Shown here: piece by piece, positions 53,461-64,000 of the stretch
Position numbering within the stretch: position 1 is the first letter of the stretch
Layout: each line of letters starts with the position of its first letter
Origin: Gnetum montanum
Taxonomy: Eukaryota > Streptophyta > Gnetopsida > Gnetales > Gnetaceae
NCBI GenBank assembly: GCA_015680685.1
Contig: MNCI01017909.1
Location: forward strand, 1,741,705-1,805,704
DNA: 64,000 bases
Reading direction: 5' to 3'
The notes under the pieces: generated by a model
The model's input: only the letters and a program-made list of their open reading frames with translations
The model's database searches: none
Told to the model about the DNA's origin: nothing
Made by a program: the position numbers and the translations under genes

Positions 53461-54320
53461 TTCTCACTATGAAAATAATCTTGAATTAATACATATGGAT
53501 GTTTGTGGATCTTTCAATGTAGCTAGTTTTGATAACAAGAAATATTTTTTTTCTTATTGTAGATGACTATATTAGAATATTATGACTAACATGTATTGAG
53601 AAAAAGTTTTGTACATTTAAAGTGTTCAATTTATTATAATGTATAGTTAAAACTAATGTAGGGCTTAAGATCATAGATATTAGGAGTGATAATTGAGGTG
53701 AGTTCACCTCAGATGAATTTTATGAGTTATGCAAAGATTTAGGTATTAAGAGGTAGTTCCACTAGCTAGAACACCTACACAAAATTGTGTTGTAGAATGG
53801 AAAAATAGAACTATGCTTGAGATAATCTAATCAATAATGAATGAGAATAATGTACTAAAATATCTATGGAATAAGTGAGCTAGAATAGTGGTGTATATCA
53901 TTAATAGATGTTTGATAATGGTATATCAAATGTGGTATGATAAAATGGATAATATTCAATATTTCAAACTTTTTGGAAGCAAGTGTTATATTAAGAATCA
54001 GGATAACATTCATAAGCTTGATAGCTATTGTGAAGATTGTTTGTTCATTGGATACTCAAGTTATTCAAAAGCTTATTGTTTCTTAAGTTTAAAAATCTTA
54101 AAGATTGTCAAAACACCTCATATTAAGATTGATGAATTATTTGAAGAGGCTAATAATGTGACTGAGAAAGGTATGAATGTAGATGAAGAAGAAAATTTTG
54201 ATGATATTTTGATGTTTGCACAAATTGATGAGATTGAAGAAGAACAACCAGCCTCAACTGATGAGGAAGAAATAGAACAGGAGACTACACCTAATGATGG
54301 TTTAAGAAGAAGAATGTAAA
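53461..54320 (+). pseudogene. int: Element C integrase core and C-terminal part
   Basis: LIHMDVCGSFNVAS holds the first Asp; IVDDYIRI, then IRSDN-stop-GEF the second Asp. The third residue lies in a damaged region (VVEWKNRTM-like). The frame 53888-54319 is open: FKLFGSKCYIKNQDNIHKLD, CLFIGYSSYSKAY, then an acidic linker (EEEEIEQE type) typical of copia. Confidence 0.88.
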
Positions 54321-54419
54321 GATTCATATCCATGATAGATATCTTCAAGACACGTTATAGACAAAGAATAAGGAGGAATAGGATTAAAATAGTGGATCAT
54401 GACCTATTAGTATGCTATC

Positions 54420-54994
54420 TTACCTTCTCTATTCCTCTAACCATAAGGGAAGCTATTGGGAGTAAGGACTAGAAGAATTCCATGGATAAAGAGATGAAGC
54501 AAATTCTAAAGAATGATACTTGGAAGCTAGTCCCATGTCCCAAAGAAGCTAATATCATTGGAATCAAGTGGGTTTTTCCAATTAAGCTAAATAAGCATGG
54601 TGAAGTAACTCATAATAAGGCAAGACTAGTAACAAAAGTCTTTGCTCAAATTGAGGGATTTGATTATCAAGACACATTCTCTCCAATTATAAGGTTGGGA
54701 TCTATTAGAATGATTTTAGATTTTGTATCTTATTAGGAACTTAATTTTTACCAAATGGATGTAAAATTAGTGTTTCTAAATGAAGAAATAAGAAAGAGTT
54801 TATGTTTAATAGCTAGAAGGATATATTAATGTTGAGAAGCCTAATCATGTGTATCAATTACACAAGGCTTTATATGGCTTGAAATAAGCCCATGGAATAT
54901 GGTATGCTAAATATGATTCATACTTAGCTAAAAATGAGAATTTGAAACCTCCTCTAAATAGCAATATTTATATTAAAAAGGATAATGTGGTATT
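54420..54994 (+). pseudogene. Element C reverse transcriptase, truncated
   Basis: EAIGSKD, MDKEMKQILKNDTWKLVPCP, IGIKWVFPIKLNKHGEV, KARLVTKVFAQIEGFDYQDTF and YQMDVKLVFLN are the copia RT N-terminal blocks. Sequence stops at NIYIKKDNVVF, just before the catalytic YVDD box, where the next LTR-like sequence begins. Confidence 0.9.
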
Positions 54995-55958
54995 TGATAA
55001 GGACATCACCTAATCCTTGTGTAATCCTCAATGTATCTTGGATATGTGTGTGTGCTATTTGTATGTATCATCTTGTGTTGACCTTTTGATGATGATTCCA
55101 AGGTGTTTTTCCATGTTTGGGAGTGTTTTGAGACTATTTTAATGAGTTTAGAAGGTTCCATAGGCTATGGAGAATTTTTTGGAAATGTCTAGAGGTTCCA
55201 AACTCAAAACAAGCATCTTTATATTTAGCCCTAGTAGGTGAGACATCTCAGCTACATTTAAAACATCTTAGCTGCATTCAAGACATCTCACATGATTCCA
55301 AGACATCTTAGCTAGGCTTAAAGATGTCTCATCCAAAGTTAAGATGTCTCCTTTATTAACAGCCACTTTTGGGCAAGATGTTACATTCTTCTTCAAGACT
55401 TCTCCTACGGATTTTAATGAATATCAAATTGAAAGGCAAATTGGAGGGAAGATAAAAGATCACATCAAAAATCTATAAAAAGGCATCAAAGGCCTAAAGC
55501 TAATTAGGCTAATAAAAGGAATCATGTTAGTCTCAAGAAGAAGGCTACTCCAAGAGAGAAGGATGGTCTTTTATGATCTTGTATGAGAAGAGAGCTTGTG
55601 CAAGAGAAATTTCAAAGCTTATGCAAGACAGAGATTATGCAAGAAAATTTTGAGTGAGGAAAGGGAGAGCACTTAAGAGAGGTTGAGAGAATCTCTTATA
55701 AGTTTCTTGTCTTGAGCTTTAGCTCCATTGTGAGCAATTAAGAATTAAGAGGAGACATGTGCTGCCTCTAAGATCCTTGGGAGAGTTTTGAGTTAAGCTT
55801 GACTCCTCATCTCTGATGTAATTCTCTACGTTTTGAGAGTTTTCTTATAAAAGGGAAATTTTCTTCAATTCATTTTCTTATTCTTTCTTCTAAGTTGAAT
55901 TTTGCTTAGGACGCTTGTGGAATGGATCCTCTTGGGATCTATTGAGGTAGGCTCCACA
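54995..55958 (+). mobile_element. Probable LTR inserted in copia C RT
   Basis: Starts TGATAAGGACATCACC where RT is cut and ends CTCCACA. Has the third AAGATGTCTC cluster (55225-55395) and a TATA box (TCTATAAAAAGG, about 55472), then a primer-site-like sequence. No second copy in the window, so ends are inferred. Confidence 0.55.
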
Positions 55959-55964
55959 TTAAAT

Positions 55965-55977
55965 TGGTATTAGATCC
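55965..55977 (+). promoter_or_regulatory. Possible primer-binding site (tRNA-iMet type)
   Basis: TGGTATTAGATCC matches TGGTATCAGAGCC at 11 of 13 positions, seven bases after the inferred LTR end. Confidence 0.6.
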
Positions 55978-56750
55978 ATTGGGTTGGAGGAATCCACACA
56001 TATGCACTTGGCTTGGAGCTTTCCACACTTGAATTATTGATCTTCATCAAGTTTATGAAGAAAACTTAAAGAATTTTGAATCTTTACAGCCACTTAGGAT
56101 TTGGAAAACCTAAGATTAGTAAAGATTACTTGAATCTTATAAGATCAAGTTTCTTTTGTGATTTTTGAGTACCAATTTATTTGAAAGGCTTGGGTTTAAA
56201 GTGAATTGCTTTAAATTTATGCTTTTATGTTGAATCTTTGTGTTTTCTTTGGATTAAAGGAACATTGTTATGGATATTTATGCATTTGATTTTGGATATC
56301 ATTCTTGTTGTTTTAAATTTTACCTTTAGACCTATGAAAGGTATGGCTTTTATAAAGAAGATAAATCAAGAGCTTGGACAAGAGGTTCAAGAGCTTAAAG
56401 ACTCCTTTAAATCATTTATGGTTGAAATTCATAAAGTTCTTCTCAAATTCAAGATCTACAAGCACCAATATTTTGCATAAACTTCAAGAAAAAGAGATAG
56501 GAAGAAATTCAAGTCTAACTTGGGAAATGTTTTGAAGAAAACTAAGAATATATCTTCTAGCCATCAAGAAAAGGAAGAATATGAAATATCTAGTAAAGTA
56601 GAGATCAAAGAGAAAAGAAGTTCTCAAGTATATCTCATTGAGAAAATGTGTGCTCAATACTCAAATATTTCAAGAGAGGGAACCAAGAACTTCATCAAAG
56701 TGATAAAGAGATCTTCAAGGTCCAATGTGGTGTATGTTGCTAATTAAAGA
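55978..56750 (+). pseudogene. Internal-region remnant after the 55 kb LTR
   Basis: Two short frames (56238-56480 and 56520-56747), the first with a likely coiled coil (INQELGQEVQELKDSFKSFM), the second Lys/Ser/Glu-rich. May be a gag start, but no signature is visible. Confidence 0.35.
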
Positions 56751-57182
56751 GAAAAAATTACATAATTTAAAAACCATAATACACCAAGTATGAAGCCTTA
56801 TAATCAAATAATCATACTTGAACAAACCATAAAATATAAATCAATTAATAGAAGATATGTAATGTTATTCCAACATCTTAAGTATAAATATTTAATATAT
56901 AAGTTATAAGAGGTACATAAGTTAACCACAAGGCATAAGGACCATTTTACAAGTGTATAACATGGCTCTAAAAGTACAACATTACTTGAATCTTTTGTTT
57001 GTAAAGCTTTTTAATCACCAATGCTTCCATTGCACACTCTAAGCTAGCATTTGTAAAATCACCAAGGAACTTCAACTAAACCTCTCAACTAAGATTTGCA
57101 TGAACCACATGTAGGAAGGGTTAATATAGCTTAATATTAGAGGAAACCACCTTGGTGCCATCCAAAATAGCTAAAAGATGGG
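56751..57182. other. Non-coding AT-rich stretch
   Basis: No gene or repeat recognised. The base pairs just before 57183 (ATGGG) would be the element D target duplication; its partner lies outside the window. Confidence 0.4.
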
Positions 57183-58070
57183 TGATGAACAATTTTTTTC
57201 CTGGCTCTGATATCATATATGTGATATTGAAGCCACAATATCGGGTACACAATATTAGGCCCCAAGATACCATGTTGGATATCTGATATCACGGGCTATG
57301 TGTCAGCCTATAAATATAATGATTGGGCACATGGTTTCCATATAGTTTTTGTCATAGCATAATAGAGCTCTTATAGTTTATTTTCTCTAGAGTTAGATTA
57401 TTTTCCAAAGTTCCCACAACAGGAGTCATTGAGTGTATGAATCTTTATTTGAGTACTATTGTACCTAAGCATAGCAGTGTGTGCAGAAATAAAGATGAGC
57501 TTTCTAATCAAACCTTGCAGCACCTTGGCTAGCTTAAATATTTTATTTATGCATTCAATGTTTCATGCAATTTCCTTGAATGCTTCCAAGTAATTAAGCC
57601 AAAGTAAGCTAATTAGATTCAATAGTAGTTAATTAATTAAGCACATAAGTACAACCACTTCAAGCATGCGTATGACTCTTGGTAACCCCAGCAACACTTA
57701 ACGTTTGGTAACCTAGTGGCATTATACATGTTTAAGATGTGCATGGAAAGTGGGATAAGATACTTATGTTAGGATAGTTAGATATTGATCAGTAATTAGA
57801 TTAAGTTAAATTTATTATAAATTACATTTCAACCCATTTTTAATTGTAGACAAATAAAATATAAGATAATAAAAATAATGTACCTCAATTATACTTAACC
57901 ATACAATTAAGCTCCACAAGTATAGTTGAGAAGACAACAATTGCCACAATTAGATTTCACATCCTGGAACCAGTGTACTTAAGAACTTAAGGTCTATAGA
58001 ATTTGATAAGATCATGCATGAACACTTTTGATTCATATGGTTGGGCGTAGGGGTACCTTGCCACTCATCA
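57183..58070 (+). mobile_element. Element D 5' LTR (888 bp)
   Basis: Begins TGATGAACAA and ends CCACTCATCA. Matches the family D LTRs at 1-305 and 51668-52293, including CTCTAGAGTTAGA and the TATA box (CTATAAATA, about 57309). Confidence 0.88.
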
Positions 58071-58071
58071 T

Positions 58072-58088
58072 TGGTGTCGTTGCTGGGA
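58072..58088 (+). promoter_or_regulatory. Primer-binding site, tRNA-Asp type
   Basis: TGGTGTCGTTGCTGGGA corresponds to the plant Athila-type site TGGCGCCGTTGCCGGGG with C-to-T changes, one base after the LTR. Confidence 0.88.
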
Positions 58089-58145
58089 ACCTTTTAGTTG
58101 TTACATGTGTTATCTAGGATTTCGTGAAAATTAGTCAAGATCATT

Positions 58146-60290
58146 AGAATGAACCCTAGAATCATATCATACTTTAGAAAGACTACAATAATTTTTAAAC
58201 GCACACTACATTTTTATTTTTCTAACACAAGATGTCTTTTTCTCATAGGAGTGATTCTCCACCCAAGTTTAACGAAGTACATTAGCAACTTCCCCAACAA
58301 TACAAAGTGGTATATGCTCATCTTAATGAGTACGTACCCAATTTCATCTTCATCCTCCACTAGGATGAATAGCTGCAGTGGCATGACATGGAGGGAAACA
58401 TCATGTTGCCACCTGATTGATCCGTTCCTATGATGCTCCAACAAACTGTTATACGATTGGGACTCCAGGGACTTCATGCTAAGTATGTTATATAGGATAG
58501 TGATGCCAAGGATTATCACCCAACTGAGGCACAACATTTAAGGGATCAACAACTAGAACAACACTACAAATCTGTGAAGGTGAAGTGGTTTGATGATTCC
58601 CCATACCTGTTGTACCAAAAAGATGGTGGAGAACCCTTCTCTAGGGGTTCATCTAGTGAAATTTCTCTCTTTGGCTTTGGTGAAGGAGGCCATAACCAAA
58701 ACCTATATTCCATGATCCATAATCCTAGTTCTGGCAAGAATGGATCCAATGAAAAGGGAGGATCCAAAGAGGAGAGTCAGGGTAGGGATGTGAACAAGAA
58801 ACAAGATTGTGATCGTGGCTATGATCACCAAAAAGGGGTAGCAAGCATTGTGATAGTGCTAGTCCTACTTCATCTTCATCTTCATCATCATCTTCTTCCT
58901 CTTCTGGCTTTGACTGTAACTATAGGGGACATGATTGTGATGGAGGTGATCAATAGGACTAAGATAATCAAAGGGACCAACAGGCAAGTCAAGATCAAGG
59001 GCATAGGTGTTCAAGAGAGATCCACCACCATGAACAAAGGGGTAGTAGAGGGCATCATAGGCACCAGAATCCTAGCCTCGATGAGCCTTTTCTTACTACC
59101 CAAAGCATGTTAAACATTTCCAAGGTAATGTGAATTCCTACAAGGCACATTAAGGATAGTTGGATCAAAAGGCTAGACATTAACAATATTCCTAAATTCG
59201 AAGGAGGATACAACTTAGATTCGCAGAACCATCTCCAAGATTTCCACAATGCATGTGCCTTACAGAATATGGAAAATAAGTGGAAAAAGCTTAAGTTGTT
59301 TCTCAAAACACTCATTAAAGAAGCAAAAAATTGATACCAGTCCTTAGAACCAGAATCTATCAAACAGTGGAGTACAATGCTTAAACTATTCAATGATAAG
59401 TATTAGATGTACTCCCGAGTGTCCAACTTAAGGAGGTAGATCCAAGGATGAAAATAAGGAACACATGAACCCTTGGGTGCTGCCATGGGCCAATACTATT
59501 CCTTATTACATAGATGTCCTACCAATGGTTATTCTCAATTGGAATAACTTCACCACATTGTAGATGGGCTCTCATCAGAAATGAGGAGAACTCTTGATGT
59601 TTATGCCCAAGGGCAATTGTCAAAATTAAGAGTCCATAAGATCCAAAGGTTGATCAAGTAGGTAGTGAAAGAAGAAGGAGAATTAAGGAAATGAGAAAGT
59701 GAAAAAGAGCACAACTACGATCCTTCCATTTGCAAGAGGAAGGTTCAATTCTATGATTGTGAAGAATCATCATCACTTGATGAGATGGTGAATCAAAAAA
59801 CCTTGCTACTTCAAAAATTTACCTTTGAAATTTCAGCCAAGGTTGATCAATTATGGGACTCTATGAATAACCACTTTCAAGCTGTCCTAAAAATTGTTGA
59901 AGAGTCCAAAGTACAAGGTAGTGATCATGATTGCAGAAGATGCAAGGAAGCTGAAAGTGTCAATCAAAGAGGTAAGGACAAGATCACTACAATAGAAGAA
60001 GTTGCAAGAACTTAAGTAGATGATGATTGTGAGTGTAACATCTACCATTATGAACATCCTAAGGGATGTTTTCCTATTATGTCACACTTACAGGAAAATC
60101 CATGACTGGCATAAAGGCAAACACCCAAAAGGTTACCTGATCCTCAAGACAATTCTAGGTAGTTCCACCAACAATAATAGTATTATCCAAGTGAAACCCC
60201 ACTACAACCATACGAGCAATATCAATAGTGGAACAACCACAGTCATGGGTACTAGCACTGCCAAGGTAGCAATACCCTTATAAACAACTT
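58146..60290 (+). pseudogene. gag: Element D gag
   Basis: N-terminal region to about 58860, then a serine-rich tract, and the capsid domain at about 59160-59400: INNIPKFEGGYNLDSQNHLQ, FHNACALQNMENKWKKLKLF, then SIKQWSTMLKLFNDKY. This P-x-F-x-G ... LF ... W pattern is the gag signature of Athila/Tat-type elements. 59785-60015 keeps an open charged stretch. Several stops. Confidence 0.83.
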
Positions 60291-60639
60291 GATCCATATG
60301 GATATTACATTCAAAAAACCTTTGTCTCCACATGACTCTTCTAGTTAGGTTTCTACTTTTCAACCTCCCTACTACCCTGTTGATTATTATCAAAATCATT
60401 CTCCACATGCAAGGAGGGATACCACCTTTTACCCTTATCCTACTCCTATTCCTGCACATGTTCCTCCATCCTCAACGTAACTACCACCTACTCCATCTAT
60501 GTAGGGTGAACTTCCAGCCCAACTGCAACAACGCAATGCCACCAAGGCCGTTAATCTACAACTAGTTCATCAACTGAGTGGTTCAGACACTCGATCTAAG
60601 AAAAGACCTTTCTTCCAACCCAATAGTCTACCTAAGCCC

Positions 60640-61236
60640 TCATATACACTTGTGATTGGCAACCCCGCTTCTCCATCTTCCTCTGTATCAAATTCTTTTG
60701 AGTTCCCTTTAAACCAAATACTACCTAGGATCCATACTATTATGGTTACTCATGTCATATCTGATTGGATCCATGCTAGAAACCTCCCTAGGAAACTAGT
60801 TGATCCTAGGTGTCCTCTTATTTATTTGTAAATTGTTAGGAATGCACCGTGTAAAGCTCTTCTTGATTCAAGTTTTGATGTCAACCTAATTTCTCATGAG
60901 ATATATACTTCATGGAACCTGCCTCCTCTCAAGAAGAGTAATATCAGACTAGAACTAGCCAACCAATCCATCATTGTTCCATTGGGACTAGTAGAGGACA
61001 TTGTGACCATTGTTTGTGGGTGGTCTTATCCTGCTGATTTCCTAGTAATCAAGGTGGAGAAATACAAATGGGAGTTTCCAATAATCATGGGAAGGGCATG
61101 GCTAAGCACCATTGATGCAAGAATGAGCATCAAAAATCTTTCCCTAGAAATATCTAAAGAAAATGCATTCGAGAAGATTGAAAAGCAGCGATTTCCATGC
61201 ATTGCATATAGAAATATATGGTGCAATTATGTGTAG
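60640..61236 (+). pseudogene. Element D aspartic protease
   Basis: KALLDSSFDVNLISHEIY carries the active-site Asp (Asp-Ser-Ser where DSG/DLG is usual); LELANQSIIVPLGLVEDIV, YPADFLVIKVEKY and FPIIMGRAWLSTIDA follow, matching the Athila-type protease (flap and ILGRPFL box). Confidence 0.85.
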
Positions 61237-61739
61237 AAACTTTAGTCTGTTAAATGAGCATTCATTTCTACATGTAAGCAGTGTGCACCAGAAGCTGATA
61301 CTCAAAGGTGTCTGTATGCAGCAGCCACAAAACAAGAGGGCATCCAATGGCTGACTACTGGTTCTGAGAGCAGCACACTTTGCATGGAACCTACTTAGAG
61401 CCTAACATGTGCTTATGTTGCAAAGATGGATGAACTAGAGAAAGTTCATTACTAACTCTCTGCTAATGCAAATGATGATACCTATTAGGGAGAGTTGGAA
61501 ATTTTTGAAAATTTTAAGCAATAGCCCCTTGAATTAAAAATTCTACTACCTAACATGGAATATGTATTATTAAAAAATGGGAAGCTAGTAATAATTAATG
61601 CTAATCTTGCTTCAAAATAGAAATAGATGCTATTAAATGTGGTTGAAAAATGGTTAAAAACCTTTGCTTAGTCATATCCCAAACTCACAGGGATTGATCC
61701 TAAGATATGCTAGCATTGTATTTACATCAATTCAACTAT

Positions 61740-62500
61740 GAAGCCAAAGAGATAGCCACAAAGATTATTGAACCCCAAACTGAAGCAGATTATCAAGGAG
61801 GAAATTGAACAACTCCTCAAGGTGGGGTTTATCTATCCCATTGCAGATAGTGAGTAGGCTAGTCCACTCATAATTGTGCCAAAGAAAGGTGGCAAGTGGC
61901 ACATCTGCATCAATTTTTGATTGTTGAATATGGCAACATTTAAGGATCATTTTTCATTACCATTCATTTATCAGGTGTTAGACACAATATCTAGGCATTA
62001 CTTTTACAATTTTCTAGATGATTATAGTGGCTATAACCCAATTTAGATCATGCTAGAGGACCAGGCCAAGACAACATTCATGAGTCCATGGGGAACCTTT
62101 GCATACCACAAGATGCCTTTTGATCTGTGCAATGCCCTACTACATTCCAACATCTGGTTCTTAGCATTTTTCAACAACAAATAGGTACTGGGATGGAAGG
62201 CTTCATGGATGACTTCTCCACCTATGGAGCTACATTTGAGTAAGCCTTAGACTACCTTGAGCAAGTATTGAAAAGATGTGTTGAAAAAAACTTTAGCCTC
62301 AATTGGCAAAAGAGTTATCTGATGGTCTAGGAGGCCATTGTATTGGGGCACAAAATATCACAAGCAGGTATTAAGGTCAACCCTAAAAAAATTAGGATCC
62401 TCCAAGAAATAACCTACCAACTAGAAATCATCAAATATGTTTGGTTATTTTTTGGACACACTCACTATTACTAGTGTTTCATATAGAATTTCACTAAGAA
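61740..62500 (+). pseudogene. Element D reverse transcriptase
   Basis: IKEEIEQLLKVGFIYPIADS, SPLIIVPKKGGKWHICINF, YNFLDDYSGYNPI, MSPWGTFAYHKMPFDLCNA and GFMDDFSTYGA (about 62190, the catalytic box), followed by a connection domain. Frames change around 62150. Confidence 0.9.
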
Positions 62501-62930
62501 TGCAAAACCATTGGTTGAGCTGACAAAGAAAGATGCTCCATTTTTCTAGATCACAAAATGTGAAAAAGCATTCCAGCAACTGAAGGAGAAACTTGTAGAA
62601 ACTCCAATTCTACATGCACTTGACTAGTCCAAACCATTTCATATTATGATGAATGCATCAAATTATGTCTTGGGAGCTATGCTCATGTAGTTGGATGACA
62701 AGAAACTTCCATATTACATCCAATTTGCAAGCCAAAGCATTGTGGGTGCACAACTAAACTACATCACCATAAAAAAAGAATTGATGGTAGTGGTGTTTTC
62801 TCTAAAGAAGTTTAGGCATTATGTGCTTAGATACAAAGTGTTTGTGCACACGGACCACAGTGTGATCCACTTTCTTATGAACAAGCCAATAGTGAGCCCT
62901 GTGTCATACGGTGGTTAGTGATATTACAAG
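62501..62930 (+). pseudogene. Element D RNase H
   Basis: Thumb segment (ITKCEKAFQQLKEKLVETPI), HIMMNASNYVLGAMLM, LPYYIQFASQSI, LNYITIKKELMVVVFSLKKF and VFVHTDHSVIHFLMNK. The frame 62691-62918 is open. Confidence 0.9.
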
Positions 62931-64000
62931 AATTTGATCTTATGATGGTAGATCAAAAAGGAACTAAGAATGTGGTTACTAATCACTTGTCTTGGTTGCG
63001 ATGGAACAACAAAGAGGACAAAAGCCCATTATCTAATCTATTTCCAAATGAACTCCTTTTTGCTAGGGCTATAACTAAACAATTGCCTACTCAGCCTAAA
63101 TGGTACAATAACATTCTCACATGTCTTCTCACTCAGGAGATGCCAAAAGGGTTAGACTACCAAAAGAAACAATAGTTTCTTCACTAGATAAAATGATTCA
63201 TGGAGATCAACAAACACCTCTACAAGGTGTGCACCAATGGCCTGGTTTGTTGGTGTGATCCTAATGCTAATCAACTGTGTTCTCTAGGATGCTCATAAAG
63301 GTCCTTGTTGGGGCCACTATGCTAAGAGACACATGACCATTAAAATCTTGATGGTAGTGTACTATTGGCCAACAATCTTCAAGAATTCTCATCAATATGT
63401 CCACTCTTGTGAATGCTACCAACAAGACGGTGGAATGACTACTCAAATGAAGGGACCTCAACAGTGGATTCAACCACTAGAACCCTTCAACATCTAGGGC
63501 ATTGATTTCATGGGTCCCATCATGTCCATGTCAAATGGAAAGGCATACATCATAGTTTTTGTTAACTATTATATGAAATAAGTAGAAGTAGTAGCCATCA
63601 CCAACTATACATCTTCTACTACTACTTGATTTGTACAATATAATGTTGTAAATAAGTTTGGTGTGCCATGTGCATTAATATTTAACAATGGAACCCACCT
63701 TATAGGCACTACCTTTAGGAAACTCATGCAATGCTTGGGGGTTGAACATAAACTAACAACACCCTACTACCACCAAGCCAATGATCAAGCTGAGGTTACA
63801 AATAAGAAAATCACAAATATCCTAATAAGAATTGTTAGCAAATATAGGAGGGACTGGAGCACAAAACTCAATGATGACCTCTAGGCCTACTACTCAACAT
63901 GGAAACTTCCTATAGGCTATTCTCCCTATGAGCTAATGTATAGAAAATTACCAACACTTTCTATTCAATCCAAGCTCAGTACACTTTCAAAAGCCTGTGA
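62931..64000 (+). pseudogene. int: Element D integrase, 3' end outside window
   Basis: LMMVDQKGTKNVVTNHLSWL is the RNase H-integrase tether. The HHCC part is near 63290-63430 (GHYAKRHMTIKIL, YYWPTIFKNSHQYVHSCECY). Core: GIDFMGPIMSM (first Asp), ALIFNNGTHLIG (second Asp is Asn), YYHQANDQAEVTNKKI (Glu). It continues into SPYELMYRK before the window ends. Confidence 0.9.

Larger units (their letters stand above)
57183..64000 (+). mobile_element. Element D: Athila-like Ty3/gypsy element, cut by the window end
   Basis: 5' LTR, tRNA-Asp-type primer site, gag, protease, RT, RNase H and integrase follow in normal order. The primer type, the protease sequence and the FMDDFS form of the RT box suit the Athila group. 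The 3' part lies beyond the window. Many stops. Confidence 0.92.

Noticed and set aside
58214-58537. 107-codon minus ORF
   Set aside because: Opposite the gag start of element D; no supporting motif.

Overview
This window looks like intergenic heterochromatin from a large, repeat-rich plant nuclear genome. Nearly everything I can support is LTR-retrotransposon sequence, nested and decayed. The lineages (Tat-type with two RNase H domains, chromovirus-like, Athila-like, Ty1/copia) are plant lineages. The 17-21 kb elements and slow C-to-T decay suggest a gymnosperm or similar large genome, but that is inference. I see no host single-copy gene, tRNA, rRNA or CRISPR.

Layout. (1) 1-305 is the end of an LTR (family D). 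(2) An old chromovirus-like Ty3/gypsy element, A, lies on + at 445-690 and resumes at 38887-41418, followed by its probable LTR. (3) A's RT is split by E1, a ~21 kb Tat-type element on the minus strand (691-38882). (4) E1's left LTR is split by E2, a related, younger 17 kb Tat-type element on the minus strand (991-18033) with a perfect 5-bp target duplication TGGAT. (5) 45310-47888 holds gag and protease remains of a minus-strand Ty3/gypsy element B. (6) 48869-49545 is a 25-bp minisatellite. (7) 50430-54994 is a + strand Ty1/copia element, C, interrupted by a family D LTR with target duplication GTTGT and an assembly gap. (8) 54995-55977 is a probable LTR with a primer-binding site. (9) From 57183 to the window end runs a + strand Athila-like element, D, with LTR, tRNA-Asp-type primer site, gag, protease, RT, RNase H and integrase.

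The most unusual content is in E1 and E2. Both carry, between protease and RT, a multi-exon gene on the strand opposite to gag-pol. In E2 it can be read as eight exons (7988-12088). All seven introns begin GT and end AG, and phases agree at every junction except exon 1-2. E1 keeps the same gene (27111 to about 32470) with exon borders and phases matching where they can be compared. The product is unrecognised: a hydrophobic N-terminal part, a central domain with an L-F-G-I/V-P-x-N-G motif, a basic NLS-like segment and a C-terminal coiled coil. The gene sits in what looks like a sense-strand intron, with an acceptor conserved just before the RT exon in both elements, the position where Ogre elements are known to carry an intron. 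Arrays of a short repeat (AGTTT plus a 4-bp stem and 6-nt loop) with compensatory changes in the stem occur beside this gene and near the 3' LTR in both elements.

All coding regions here carry stops or frame breaks, mostly C-to-T transitions, so the copies are fossils. Boundaries of decayed domains are approximate.
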